Origin: Deltaproteobacteria bacterium
GTDB lineage: Bacteria; Lernaellota; Lernaellaia; JACKCT01
NCBI GenBank assembly: GCA_027493875.1
Contig: JAOSJX010000023.1
Location: 372,001-436,000 of the forward strand
Direction: 5' to 3'
Length of the DNA stretch: 64,000 nucleotides
The notes under the pieces are model-generated. The model saw only the letters and a program-made list of their open reading frames with translations, did not search any database and had not been told where the DNA came from. Of this stretch, positions 1 through 12,579 are shown piece after piece. Numbering within the stretch: the stretch's first letter is position 1; each line of letters opens with the position of its first letter. Made by a program: the position numbers and the translations under genes.

Positions 1-55
1 GATTTGTTTTCACGAGCCGGCGCGAGCCTGCGCGCGCCGGGCATTGCCCTGTATT

Positions 56-463
56 TCAGCCCGCCAGCGCGGGGCGAACTTCCTGCTCGATAAAGCTGAC
101 CACGTCTTTGATTTTCGTGCCCGGCGTGAAAAGTTTTTTGACGCCGGACTCAATAAGCTGGGGGATGTCGTCGTCGGGAATGATCCCGCCGCCGAAGAGA
201 ATCACGTCGCCGAGCCCTTCCTTCTCCATGAGCTGCTTGATCTGGGGGAAAAGATAGTTGTGCGCGCCGGAAAGGATGGACAGGCCGATGGCGTCCACGT
301 CTTCCTGAATGGCGGCGTTGACGATCATCTGCGGCGTCTGATGGAGCCCGGTATAAATGACTTCGTACCCGGCATCCCGCAACGCCCGGGCGATGACCTT
401 CGCCCCCCGGTCGTGCCCGTCGAGTCCGGGCTTGCCGATCAGGATGCGTAATTTTCTGTCCAT
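56..463 (-). CDS. Methylmalonyl-CoA mutase, small cobalamin-binding subunit
   Basis: This 135-residue protein is the B12-binding subunit of a two-subunit (split) methylmalonyl-CoA mutase, which interconverts succinyl-CoA and (R)-methylmalonyl-CoA. The cobalamin signature D15-x-H17-x-x-G20 lies in GLDGHDRG. It is followed by the SILSG segment (around 62-66) and the FGGG turn (around 90), which form the rest of the B12 Rossmann fold. The length matches stand-alone B12 subunits of the archaeal-type enzyme. An AGGAG box sits upstream of the ATG. The gene starts 24 bp after the catalytic subunit on the same strand, so the two should be co-expressed. The reading frame is intact. B12-binding subunits of related mutases share this fold, but the partner next door makes methylmalonyl-CoA mutase the best call. 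Confidence 0.93.
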   Translation of the reverse strand: MDRKLRILIGKPGLDGHDRGAKVIARALRDAGYEVIYTGLHQTPQMIVNAAIQEDVDAIGLSILSGAHNYLFPQIKQLMEKEGLGDVILFGGGIIPDDDIPQLIESGVKKLFTPGTKIKDVVSFIEQEVRPALAG

Positions 464-487
464 GCGGCGTCTCTCCTTCTGCGCGGC

Positions 488-2132
488 CTATAGATAGGCC
501 GGATCGGTATACTCTCCATAAACGGTTTTCAGCCGATTGACAATTTCCCCTTGCGTGCAATAGGCCCGCACGCAATCGAGCACCGCCGGCATCAGATTCG
601 CCTCCGCGCGCGCATCCGCCTCCAACTTTTCGAGCGCCTTCGCGCAGGCTTCGCCGTCGCGCCTCTCCTTCACCCGGCGCAGCCGGGCGATCTGCCTTTT
701 CTCGTCCTCGTCCGTGATCTTCAGCAGCGCCACGTCGGCGTCCTCGTCGATGCCGTACTTATTGACCCCGACGACCGTTTTGACGTTGTCGTCCACCTGC
801 CGTTGGTAGAGGTACGACGCGTTCGAAATTTCTTTTTGCGGATACCCGTTCTCGATCGCCGCGAGCATGCCGCCCATTTCGTCGATCTTCTCGATATACG
901 CCCGGGCTTCCGCTTCCATCCTGTTGGTGAGCGTCTCGACAAAATAGCTGCCCGCCAGCGGGTCGACGGTGTTGGCGATGCCCGTCTCCTCGGCCAATAT
1001 CTGCTGCGTCCGCAGGGCCACGCGCGCCGAATCCTCGGTCGGGAGCGCGAGCGTTTCATCATAGGAATTCGTGTGGAGGGACTGCGTCCCGCCCATGATG
1101 GCCGCCATCCCCTGCACCGTCGTTCTCACGATATTGTTCAGCGGTTGCTGCGCCGTCAGCGAGCACCCCGCCGTTTGTGAATGGAACCGCAGTTTCCAGG
1201 AATTCGGATTTTTCGCTCCGAAACGCTCTTTCATGTAACGGGCCCAGAGGCGCCGGGCCGCCCGATATTTGGCGACCTCCTCGAAAAAATCGTTGTGCGC
1301 GTTAAAAAAGAACGACAAACGGGGCGCGAACTCGTCCACGTCGAGCCCACGGTCGATGCCCTCCTTGGACGTAAGCCAGCCCGTCGGCGAGGGTAAAAGC
1401 CAGCTCCTGCACGGCCGTGCTGCCGGCCTCGCGGATGTGATAGCCGGAGATCGACACGGTGTTCCACTGCGGCACGTGCCGCGTGCAGTGCTCAATGATA
1501 TCGACGACGAGCTTGAGCGAGGGTTGCGGCGGAAAGATCCAGGTCTTCTGCGCGATGTATTCCTTGAGCATGTCGTTCTGCACGGTGCCGCGCAGCTTGT
1601 CGGGCGGCACGCCTTGCTTCTCGGCGACGGCGATATACATCGCCAGCAGAACGGCCGCCGGGGGATTGATCGTCATGGACGTCGAAATCTTGTCGAGCGG
1701 GATGCCGTCGAAAAGCGTTTCCATGTCCGCGAGCGTGTCGATCGCCACGCCGCAGCGCCCCACCTCGCCGCGCGAGCGTTCGTCGTCGGAATCGCGGCCG
1801 TAGAGCGTCGGAAAGTCGAAGGCGACCGAAAGTCCCGTGCTGCCCTGCGAGAGCAAATAGTGATAACGCTTGTTCGTATCCTCGCTCGTGCCGAAGCCCG
1901 AGAACATGCGCATCGTCCACAGGCGGCCGCGGTACATCGTCGGATGCACGCCCCGCGTAAACGGATACTCGCCCGGCCACCCCAAGTCGGCTTCGACGTC
2001 GAAACCGTTCGTGTCGTCCGGCGTATAGAGCGGCTCGATCGGCATGTCCGAAACGGTCGTGAAACGAACGTCCCGCTCGGCGGAATCGTTATAGTGTTTC
2101 CGAAGCCATTCGTCTTTTTTTCTTGTGCTCAT
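488..2132 (-). CDS. Methylmalonyl-CoA mutase, large catalytic subunit (frameshifted)
   Basis: This gene encodes a TIM-barrel acyl-CoA mutase subunit of about 547 residues, the partner of the B12 subunit at 56-463. Recognisable segments are PLYTPDD near residue 35, [21 protein letters not shown] near 55, the [18 protein letters not shown] stretch near 90, and later [29 protein letters not shown] split over the usual positions. The frame breaks near 1364-1369, where one extra G in a run turns YVQ-EGIDRG out of frame. Both sides align to one continuous family sequence, so the break is most likely a sequencing error. The ATG overlaps the stop of the upstream porin gene (ATGA, 2129-2132), implying translational coupling. 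The enzyme serves propionate or odd-chain fatty acid metabolism. Isobutyryl-CoA mutase is a less likely alternative. Confidence 0.92.
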
Positions 2133-3439
2133 CGCTTCGAACCTCCACCCTTGTAGGTTCGCAGGATTTTCTCGAAATTCAAGTTCACTGCGCCGATGAA
2201 TCGGTCGTAGCTGGCCCGGATCTCTCCGCGGCCGTCGTCGGTGACGTCGGCCGCAGGATTGGGCGGGACGCTGTAGGGCTCGACAAAGATGTGCTGATAA
2301 GCCCAGTCCGTCGTCACCCCGAGCAGCGAGATCGTAAATCCCGTCCCGACGCCGGTCTTGGCCGTTTCAATACTCCCGCCCCCGAGCGACGAGTCGGGCG
2401 CGACCTGCTCCTCATAAAAAGCTCCGCCGCGGACGCGAAAATGCTCGTTGAGACGCCAATCCGTGCCGGCGCGATAGGTCCACGCGTCCTGCCAGCCGAG
2501 TTCAAGCACGAAATCCTCGAGAATCGTCTCTTGCTCGAGGTCGACGTCGTAGCCGGACACCAGACTCCATGGAATGAAGCTGGCGCCCACCTCGACGTCG
2601 AACAAGTCTTTATGGATGTACCGCGCGCCGAAGCGCCAGTACTCGGGGTAGTCGATCGTCGCGCGGATATTGTCCTTAAAAACATTTTGGCCGAGGATCA
2701 CGCCGTAAAAGTCCGGCAACTCGGCGGTGACGGTGCCCTCGAAAGCCAGGTTCGGCGACCGGGGGACGTACGAGCCGCCGAACTCGAACCACGGCGCCGG
2801 CGACACGATGACGCCGGCGATCCAGCCCGGCGCGTAGTCCTTGCGTGCGGCGAACTGCGCCTTAACATCGTAGGCCGCGTTCCGGTCACGCAACACGGAA
2901 AACCCGTAGTAATTTTCGATACGCGAACTGACGAGCGTGGGACCGCCGCCGACGGCGAGCCAATCGGCCACTTTCCAGCTCGCCTCCAACGCAAAATTTA
3001 CCTGGACTGAATTGATGTCGAGCGCGTTGTATCGCGCCGGGCTATTGTCGGGATACCGGATCGTCACGCCATACGGTCCGAAAATACCAAATCCAAGCGT
3101 AAAGTCTTTTTCAAGATGGAAGTCCGTTGCAACGAAGATGCTCTGAATATTGTCGAGCGGATTCCTGTTGTACGACGTTTCCAGGTACGGCTCGCGGCGA
3201 TAGCTCGTGTGGTAAATGTCGAAGTCGTTTTGCAGCATCAGATTTGTCCCGCGGCTGCGGTACAGCGCCGCCGGATTGATGGCGAGCGCGTTGAGCGTGT
3301 CCTCGCCGACGATGTTCGCGCCGCCTTTGCCCGACGCCCGCGCCCCGATTTCTCCGGTGAAGAAACCGCCGCCGAAAGACGGCACGGCCGCCGCGAAAAG
3401 GATGCCGATCAGGAGGGGGCCGGCCATGCGAAAACGCAC
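2129..3439 (-). CDS. FadL/OmpP1/TodX-family outer-membrane transport protein
   Basis: The 436-residue protein has an N-terminal signal peptide (hydrophobic stretch [17 protein letters not shown]) followed by the family hallmark near residues 30-60: [11 protein letters not shown], then ALAINPAAL. The rest is rich in alternating aromatic and polar residues expected of a 14-strand beta barrel. FadL-type porins admit long-chain fatty acids and other hydrophobic compounds through the outer membrane. Its stop overlaps the start of the mutase gene, which links uptake of hydrophobic substrates with acyl-CoA breakdown; that link is inference. The start is either GTG at 3439 or ATG at 3427; both give a signal peptide. 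The frame is intact over the whole length. The substrate cannot be predicted from sequence. Confidence 0.85.
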   Translation of the reverse strand: MRFRMAGPLLIGILFAAAVPSFGGGFFTGEIGARASGKGGANIVGEDTLNALAINPAALYRSRGTNLMLQNDFDIYHTSYRREPYLETSYNRNPLDNIQSIFVATDFHLEKDFTLGFGIFGPYGVTIRYPDNSPARYNALDINSVQVNFALEASWKVADWLAVGGGPTLVSSRIENYYGFSVLRDRNAAYDVKAQFAARKDYAPGWIAGVIVSPAPWFEFGGSYVPRSPNLAFEGTVTAELPDFYGVILGQNVFKDNIRATIDYPEYWRFGARYIHKDLFDVEVGASFIPWSLVSGYDVDLEQETILEDFVLELGWQDAWTYRAGTDWRLNEHFRVRGGAFYEEQVAPDSSLGGGSIETAKTGVGTGFTISLLGVTTDWAYQHIFVEPYSVPPNPAADVTDDGRGEIRASYDRFIGAVNLNFEKILRTYKGGGSKR

Positions 3440-3551
3440 GTTGCTTCGCTCTCGTCCTTGTCGGCGCCCCGTTCGGCGACGCCCGCGGGTGATTGGGATT
3501 CTCGGGGAGCGTCCACGACCCGCGCGCGCCCAAAAACGCGCGGGGAATGGT

Positions 3552-3579
3552 TTTATCGTGCCGTGACGGACCGTGTCAA
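3552..3579 (-). promoter_or_regulatory. Predicted sigma70 promoter of the FadL-mutase operon
   Basis: Reading the minus strand, a perfect TTGACA (3579-3574) is followed after 16 bp by GATAAA (3557-3552). It lies about 110 bp upstream of the porin start in the only gap between that gene and kdsD. The -10 box matches consensus at four of six positions. Confidence 0.55.
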
Positions 3580-3612
3580 TTTCCGCCGACCGGCGATTTG
3601 GAACCGCTGGAA

Positions 3613-4585
3613 TCAGCCGAGTCCGGCTTGAAGCAAGTCGTGCATGTGAACCGCGCCGACGACGAGCGCGGGATCGGTGGGGTCCGTGACGAAGACGACG
3701 GAGATCCGCGATTGCTCCATGAACCGCAGCGCATCGACGGCCATCATCGTTTCCGGAATTGTCTTGGGGCTCGGCGTCATGATGTCGTCCACCGACCGTT
3801 CGAAGATCGCGTCGTATTTTTGCATAGCCCGGCGCAGGTCGCCGTCCGTAACGCAGCCGGCGAGGCGATTCCGCTCGTCGAAAACGCCGGTGATGCCCAG
3901 ACGCTTTTCCGTCATGACGATCATCGCCGAGGCCACGTTCGTGCCGAGCGCGACGCGCGGCACGTCGTCGCCCCGGTGCATGAAATCGTCGACCCTCATC
4001 AGTAAGCGGCGGCCGAGCGATCCGCCCGGATGATAAAGTGCGAAATCTTCCTCAGTGAAGCCGCGGCGCTCCAGCAACACCACGGCCAGTGCGTCTCCAA
4101 GGGCGAGCGCCACCGTCGTGCTGGCCGTCGGCGCGAGCCCGAGCGGGCAGGCTTCCTCCGACACGGAGACGTCGAGAACAACGTCCGCCGCCGCCGCGAG
4201 CGGGGAGTCCAAGCGGCCCGTCATGGCGATCAGGGGAGCGCCGATTTTTTGACCGAGGGGAGAATGCCGACGATTTCGGGGAATTTCCGGAATAGCTCAG
4301 CGCGACGACCAGATCGGTCTTGGCGATCACCCCGAGATCGCCGTGCATGCCCTCGCCCGGATGGATGAAAACCGCCGGCGTCCCGGTGCTCGCCAGCGTC
4401 GCGGCGATCTTGCCGGCGACATGGCCGCTCTTGCCCATCCCCGTCACAATCACCTTGCCGGTGACGGCGAGAACGAGATCAACGGACCGATCGAACGAGT
4501 CGTCCAGGCGCTCGCTCAGCCGGCGAATCTCCCCCGCTTCGATGCCGAGCACACGGCGCGCGACGGACCGGTCGTCCGAGCCCAC
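3613..4585 (-). CDS. kdsD: Arabinose-5-phosphate isomerase (KdsD/KpsF family, frameshifted)
   Basis: This protein of about 324 residues converts ribulose-5-phosphate to arabinose-5-phosphate, the first step of KDO synthesis for LPS. An N-terminal SIS domain shows VTGMGKSGHVAGKIAATLAS and HPGEGMHGDLG. Two CBS domains follow (DDFMHRGDDVPRV onward, and DDIMTPSPKTIPE onward). Two single-base losses between about 4260 and 4290 break the frame after LSYSGNS: a missing G, and an A6 run that should be A7. Between them the third frame reads EIVGILPSVKK, restoring the family sequence. A GTG at 4585, just after the pyrG stop, gives the normal length; the longer ATG start at 4660 would run through the pyrG end and is unlikely. 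It lies downstream of kdsB and pyrG on the same strand. Confidence 0.9.
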
Positions 4586-4589
4586 AGCA

Positions 4590-7094
<2,505 letters not shown>

Positions 7095-7250
7095 GGCCGC
7101 CCCCCAGGGCCGAGGGGACTGGAGGCGGGTTCGCCCGGCATTTGAAAAAACGTCGCCGAACGACGTCGCCGGGTCATAATCTCCTCGCCCGCGCCTGGTC
7201 GCGCCCGTTTGGGTGACGGTCCTTCCAAGTCTGTCGTGAAGGGCCAACGC

Positions 7251-7279
7251 ATATTGTTCAAACAGCCCCCGGCTGTCAA
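7251..7279 (-). promoter_or_regulatory. Predicted promoter of kdsB-pyrG-kdsD
   Basis: On the minus strand TTGACA (7279-7274) is followed after 17 bp by CAATAT (7256-7251). The -35 is perfect and the -10 matches three of six positions. It would give a leader of about 150 nt before kdsB. Confidence 0.45.
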
Positions 7280-7410
7280 GCAAAAGCCGACGACGACCCA
7301 AGATGTGGTGCCTGTCGCCGGCCTTTGTCCACAACCACTAGATGTCCATTCTCCGGACCACGTCGTCCCGCGCGGGGCCGCCAGCATAACATATTGATAT
7401 TACGTTATTT

Positions 7411-7439
7411 TTGACATTCCCGATCCATTTCCTTATCAT
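7411..7439 (+). promoter_or_regulatory. Strong predicted sigma70 promoter of the trehalose operon
   Basis: TTGACA (7411-7416), a 17-bp spacer and TATCAT (7434-7439) form a near-consensus promoter. It is preceded by an AT-rich stretch (around 7385-7410) that could act as an UP element. It lies 50 bp upstream of the DUF5752 start. With the kdsB promoter facing the other way, this fills the 395-bp divergent gap 7095-7489. Confidence 0.8.
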
Positions 7440-7489
7440 GCTCGTGCCCGCCCGCGAACCGCAGCGTATTTCAAGGGACCGGAGTGCCG

Positions 7490-8145
7490 ATGCCAGAACC
7501 TTTCGCCGTCAAAGACTGCGCCATTATTACCCTCGCCACCGGGCGCCGGGCACACAGTCTGACCGACTTTGCGACGCACTTCGCTCAGATCGACGAGGCG
7601 AGCATTTATTATCATTTCTGGGGCAGCCGCCTGCGAACCAAATTCGGCTCCATTGAATTCCAAAACGACTTCGCCCAGTGGGCCCGCCACGAGTTGGACG
7701 ACCACGTCCTTTCCGAGCGTCTCGGGGCGATCGACCCGACCCAGTTTCCCGATCTCGATCAGTTACGCCGCGAGGTTCTCGACGTCGTCGAGGAGCGTTT
7801 ATCGGAGCTCGATCACATCCCCAATGCGCGGCACGATAAGCCGTTCGTATTCATCCGTTCGCAGATCGTTATTTTCGATACGGCGCTTCGTGTGAACCGG
7901 CCCGAAGAGCTGCCCCAATGTCTGGCGCAGATGTCGACGGGAAGCCTCTTTTTCATTTTATCGACGCCCGCCGCCGCAACGAAAATTCCATGGACGATCT
8001 GCGGCGCTGGCTCATCGATCTCACGAACGGCTATGACCCGCTCATTCTTCTGCTCGCGTCCGTTGATCCCTATTTTCAAACGCTGACGGAACTCCGCGAC
8101 CGCCTCGCGCGCCTCGTCGCCAACTATTTCCGGGGCGACGCGTGA
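7490..8145 (+). CDS. DUF5752 family protein (frameshifted)
   Basis: I recognise this protein of about 218 residues as a DUF5752-type protein. Characteristic text is FAVKDCAIITLATGRRAHSL near the N-terminus, IDEASIYYHFWGSRLR (around 35-50) and NDFAQWARHEL. The family has no known biochemical function; members are found next to trehalose-type glycosyltransferase genes, as here. GGAG at 7481-7484 favours ATG 7490 over the in-frame GTG at 7484. One base is missing near 7940, and the frame continues as KPLFHFIDARRR to a stop at 8145. That stop overlaps the GTG of the next gene (GTGA). There is no signal peptide or membrane segment, so it is probably cytoplasmic and may be a partner or regulator of the glycosyltransferase. 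Confidence 0.72.
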
Positions 8146-9382
8146 GCGGGGCTTCTCGACCAATACGCCGCGATCGTCGGCGATCAGGTGATCGATCATC
8201 TTCGCCAACTCGCGCGGCGTCTCAAAGGGATGACGACGGTCCACGTCAATTCGACGCGCAAAGGCGGCGGCGTCGCGGAAATCTTGAACCGCCTGATCCC
8301 GCTACAAGAAGAACTCGGTCTCGACGCCCGTTGGGAGGTCATCAACGGCGACGCGGATTTCTATCAATGCACCAAGCGCTTTCACAACGCGCTTCAAGGA
8401 AACCGCGTCGACATTCCGAAGCCGATGCTGGATCACTACGTCGCCGTCAACGAGCAAAACCTCAAGCAACTCCGGTCCACGCTCACAAAAGCGGACATCG
8501 TTTTCATTCACGATCCCCAACCGGCGCCGCTTCTTTCCCTGTGCCCGAAACGCAAGGGACGATGGATCTGGCGCTGCCACATCGACGTGAGCCGCCCCCA
8601 TCGCCCGGTTTGGAAATCGCTTCGCGATTTCGTCGAACCCTATGACGCCAGCATCTGGTCGCTGTCGGCGTTTGCGCAGCCCCTTCCCCATCCGCAATAT
8701 TTGATTCCGCCGAGCATCGATCCGTTGGCGCAGAAGAACATTCCTTTAGACGACGCCGAGATCGACAAGATTTGCACCGAGCACGGTATCGACCGCGGGC
8801 GCCCGGTGATCACGCAGGTCTCACGTTTCGACCGCTTCGGATCCGATCGGCGTTATCGCCGCCTACAAGATCGCAAAGCGCTATATTCCAACCCTTCAAC
8901 TGGTCCTGGCCGGAGGCTCCGCCGATGACGACCCGGAAGGCGAGGAAGTGCAGCGCGGCGTGATGGACGCCGCGGAGAACGACGCCGACATCAAGATCCT
9001 CAACCTGCCGCCGGACGCGCACCGGACGATCAACGCGCTTCAGCGGGCCTCCGACATCGTCCTTCAAAAATCGACCCGCGAGGGTTTCGGCCTGACCGTG
9101 ACGGAAGCCTTATGGAAGGGACGACCCGTCATCGGAGGCAATACGGGCGGGATTACGCTCCAGGTTTACAACTATTACACGGGCTTTCTGGTCAATACGC
9201 CGGAAGGCGCGGGATTGCGTATCCGTTACCTGCTGGAGAACCGAGCCAAAATGCGGGAGATGGGCGAAAACGGACGACGGCTTGTCCTGGAAAGTTTTCT
9301 CCTCACGCGGCACCTTCAGGAATATCTCACGCTGATGGCGGCGGTCCGCTCCGGCTTCAAAGAGCGTATCGAATTGTCATGA
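8142..9382 (+). CDS. TreT-like trehalose glycosyltransferring synthase, GT4 (frameshifted)
   Basis: This GT4 glycosyltransferase of about 413 residues resembles TreT, which makes trehalose from NDP-glucose and glucose. Blocks seen are HVNSTRKGGGVAEILNRLIP near residue 30, INGDADFYQCTKRFHNALQG near 70, HDPQPAPL near 125, and the C-terminal donor site KSTREGFGLTVTEALWKGRP with GGNTGGI. Start: GTG 8142 overlaps the previous stop, but a G4 run at 8148-8151 must be G3 to give MSGLLDQYAAIVGDQ, which matches family N-termini. A second break near 8838 (two bases missing after FDRF) interrupts the protein before DPIGVIAAYK. The stop overlaps the otsB ATG. Other GT4 sucrose- or mannosyl-type functions are possible; the otsBA neighbours support trehalose. 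Confidence 0.8.
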
Positions 9383-10193
9383 ACGACGCCTCACCAAAAC
9401 CGCCTTCGATCAACGCCGGCGTTCCGGACTTCTGGGAGCGTTTCGACCAAGCGCCTCGAATTTTACTCGGCCTCGACTACGACGGCACGTTGGCTCCATT
9501 CCGAAACGTTCGGCACGAGGCGAAGCCGCTTTCCGGGATTTCCGATACCCTCGCGTCGCTGACGGATATGCCCCGCTTGCGCGTCGTCATCGTCAGCGGC
9601 CGGCCGCTTGACGAACTCGCCACTTTTTTCCCCGGCCTCCCCCTTGAAATGATCGGCGCGCACGGATGGCAACGCCGAAGCGTCAGCGGTGAGATCCATG
9701 ATTTTCCGGTGGACGCCGGCCACCTGGCCGGTCTCGATGCGTCGGAGGAAGCGGCTCGCGGCGCGGGGCTCGGGGCGCATCTCGAACGAAAAACGGCGAG
9801 TCTCGCCTTGCATGTCCGATGGCTTTCGAACGCGGATGCCGCGGCCGCGCTCGCCGCCGCTCGGCGCGTCTGGAAACCCACGGCGGCCGAAGCCCATCTC
9901 GGCCTTCGTGAATTCGACGGCGGCCTGGAATTGCGCGCACCGGGGCGCCACAAAGGCGTTGCGCTCGAAGAGTTGCTTCGGGAGATGCCGGACGGCACGC
10001 TCCCGATTTACGTCGGCGACGACGACACGGACGAAGACGCGTTCGCCGCCATCCGGGAGCGCGGCATCGGCATCAAGTAGGCGCCGGGATCGCACCCACG
10101 GCGGCGGCGGGGCGCCTGGCGCATCCCGAGGACGTCCTCGCGTTTCTTCGGGTCGTCGCCGACGCCGAAAGAGGCGGGATGTATGTCCGGTGA
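9379..10193 (+). CDS. otsB: Trehalose-6-phosphate phosphatase (3' frameshift)
   Basis: This HAD-superfamily phosphatase of about 271 residues converts trehalose-6-phosphate to trehalose (EC 3.1.3.12). Motif I is LGLDYDGTLAPF near residue 30. VIVSGRPL is motif II, GAHGWQRR follows near 90, and GDDDTDEDAF near the C-terminus is motif IV. The frame hits a false stop at 10078-10080 (GIGIK then TAG). One base shift continues it as VGAGIAPTAAAGRLAHPEDVL and on to a TGA at 10191-10193, restoring the normal family C-terminus. ATG 9379 overlaps the preceding stop, and the otsA ATG lies inside its last codons. Confidence 0.9.
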
Positions 10194-11668
10194 CTCCATC
10201 AAGCGCCTCGTCGTCGTATCCAACCGGCTTCCGATCGCCATGACGAAGACCGCTCGCGGCCGTTGGACGGTCGCCGCCGGCACCGGAGGCCTCGTCACGG
10301 CTCTTTCGCCCGTTCTTCGCCATCGGGGCGGGGGTGTGGATTGGGTGGATCGGCGCCGATCACGAGGTGGGGATGGACGAAGCGCTTCGCTCCGGCAGCA
10401 AGGAGACGGGTTACGACCTCGTCTCCGTTCCGCTGACGAAAGAGGACGTGGATGGCTATTACGTCGGGTTTTCCAACGAGATCCTCTGGCCCCTCTTCCA
10501 CGATCTTCCGTCGATGTGCAACTACGATCCGTCGTATTGGCCGGTCTACGAACGGGTCAACCGGCGCTTCGCGGAGGTGATCGCCTCATCGACGGCGGAC
10601 GACAGCTACATTTGGGTGCAGGATTACCATCTGATGCTGGCGGCGCGGGAGCTCAAAAACCTCGGCGCTGCCCGGCGGCTCGGATTTTTCCTGCATATCC
10701 CTTTCCCCCCCGGATATTTTCATCAAGCTTCCCTGGCGCCGGACCATTCTCGAAGCTCTTTTGGACTACGATCTTCTCGGATTTCAGACGCTGCGCGACC
10801 GCCGGAATTTTATCCAGTGCGTGCGGTTGCTGCTGCCATGGTCCGCGCGGACGAAAGGAACGCGCTCCCTGGGAACGCTGGCCATCCCGGAGCGCGACAC
10901 GGACGTGCGCGTCGGCTCGTTCGCCATCAGCATTGACTCCAACGATTTCGAGCGGCGGGCCCGCGCGCAGGCGGTCGAGGCCCTTGTGGAACGGCTCCGC
11001 GCGGAACTGCCGGGACGGCAGTTGATGCTGGGCCTCGATCGCCTGGACTACACGAAAGGCATTCCGCACCGCTTGCGCGCCTTCGGCGAGGTGCTGGCAC
11101 GTTATCCGGAGCTTCACCGGAAGATTTCATTCATCCAGGTCGTCGTCCCCAGCCGAACGCGCGTCGGCGAGTACCGCGACCTCAGGACGAAATCGACCGT
11201 CTCGTGGGCGAACTCAACGGACGTTACTCCCGGACCGGATGGACGCCGATTCACTACTTGTTTCGTTCGTTAACGGATACCGAGCTGCTCGCGTACTACC
11301 GGGCATGCGAAATCGCGCTCATCACGCCGCTCAAGGACGGAATGAACCTCGTGGCCAAGGAATATTGCGCGTGCACGCTCGACGACAACGGCGTGCTCAT
11401 TCTCAGTGAGTTCGCGGGGGCGGCGCCGCAATTGCAGGCGGGCGCGCTCCTCGTTAACCCGAATGATCTTGTCGGCACCGCCGAGGCGATTTACCAAGCT
11501 TTTACCATGCCGCGCGACAAGCGCCGGACGCGGATGAGAAAACTTCGCCGTCTCGTCCAGCAAAACGATATCTATCGCTGGGTCAACCAGTTTTTGAGTG
11601 TCGCGATCGCGAAGGATTTGCGGGATTTTCCGGCCGCAGGCGACGATGGCCCACGGGATGTCCCGTGA
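10183..11668 (+). CDS. otsA: Trehalose-6-phosphate synthase, GT20 (three frameshifts)
   Basis: This GT20 enzyme of about 495 residues forms trehalose-6-phosphate from UDP-glucose and glucose-6-phosphate (EC 2.4.1.15). Visible blocks in order: [11 protein letters not shown] at residues 10-20, [25 protein letters not shown] near 145, [23 protein letters not shown] near 285, and [20 protein letters not shown] near 380. The frame is broken near 10325 (G run), near 10705 (C run) and near 11185. Each piece abuts its family neighbour, so the gene is probably intact in the cell. It overlaps otsB by 11 bp. Having TreT and OtsBA in one operon gives two chemically independent routes to trehalose. Confidence 0.9.
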
Positions 11669-11767
11669 CGGCCGCGGCCCGCGCTTCTTGATCGGCCCCG
11701 CCGCTCCGCCTAATATCCCCTCTCAACCGCCTTGCCCGGGCCCCCGCGCCCGAAGACGAGTTCATTC

Positions 11768-12575
11768 ATGGTCGCCGAACCGACGGGTAAAGACCTCGTC
11801 AAGTTTCTCAGCGATTTGCTGAGCGGTGTCGCGCGTCATTCCCATCCCGGCGCCATCGCCGAAACGAACGAATTGGACGACGCGACGTTGTACAAACGCT
11901 TTCGCGGCCTCATCAACGCATTTCGCAATCCCATCACCATTTCCGAGCTGCACGGGGACGTTCAGATCAACGACCGGCCCGTGTCGAAGGCCGGCGACGG
12001 CCGCGACATCGTGGACGCCTTTGTTTTCTTCATGCTCGAACGCAATCTCCTGGCGATCTCGTTCGCCGCGGACACCACGCAAAAAGAACTCGTGCGATTT
12101 CTCGACGTCGTCGCCCGCTCGGACACGTCGTCGTCGGCATCGGAGGAGATGAAGCGCGCGGGCGTTGCGTCCATTCGTATCGAGCCGCAGGTCGCCATTA
12201 GCGCCACCTCTTACGACCCGCCCCTTGAAATCGACGAGGGGACGGCGTTCTTTGCGGTCGATGAAACGCCCGAGCGCGCCGAGCCGGCGGTGGCCGAGCA
12301 CGCGGAACCGCCGGCGGGCGAATCGACGGCGAACCTCGACGTGTATGTTCACGTCGGCGGCCATCCTTTGGACGGAGCGAAAGTCCGTCTTCTCGGGACA
12401 AAAATCCCCCGTCGCCTGCCAGGGTGACGGCGGCGCGCGATTCCGCGTGCCGTACGGCTCCTATGAAATAGAAATTTGCTACGAGAGTTATAAGGTCAAG
12501 CGCGTGGTCAACATCGCGGCGGGCACCCAACGCGTCGAAGAGCGCGTCGATCTCCAACAAATTTTCGATTTTTGA
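11768..12575 (+). CDS. Unknown protein with INDRPV...ELVRFLDVVA region and C-terminal beta domain (frameshifted)
   Basis: I cannot name this protein of about 268 residues. Residues 1-60 look alpha-helical. Around 65-125 it reads VQINDRPVSKAGDGRDIVDA, LLAISFAADTTQKELVRFLDVVA. This resembles a region often found N-terminal to HD-GYP or HEAT proteins in deltaproteobacteria, where short expressions of the form [reacts to ...GI..] precede EELxxFL. A disordered Glu/Pro/Ala linker (about 165-200) leads to a small C-terminal domain with a DVYVHVGGHPLDGAKVRLLG strand pattern, like carboxypeptidase-regulatory or PEGA-type beta folds. A frame break near 12400 joins LLGTKIP to VACQGDGGARF. No signal peptide. 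It is co-directional with the amidase, 4 bp upstream, and 100 bp after otsA. Confidence 0.6.
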
Positions 12576-12579
12576 CGTC

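Noticed and set aside
17-40. GC hairpin CCGGCGCG/CGCGCCGG after the mutase small subunit
   Set aside because: It lacks a T tract in the direction of the gene, so I do not call it a terminator.
3493-4005. Long plus-strand open frame opposite kdsD
   Set aside because: It is the complement of a conserved SIS-CBS gene and matches nothing.
4250-4300. Programmed frameshifting in kdsD, pyrG, kdsB and similar genes
   Set aside because: Breaks occur at different sites with both insertions and deletions, and relatives of these families encode them in one frame, so error is simpler.
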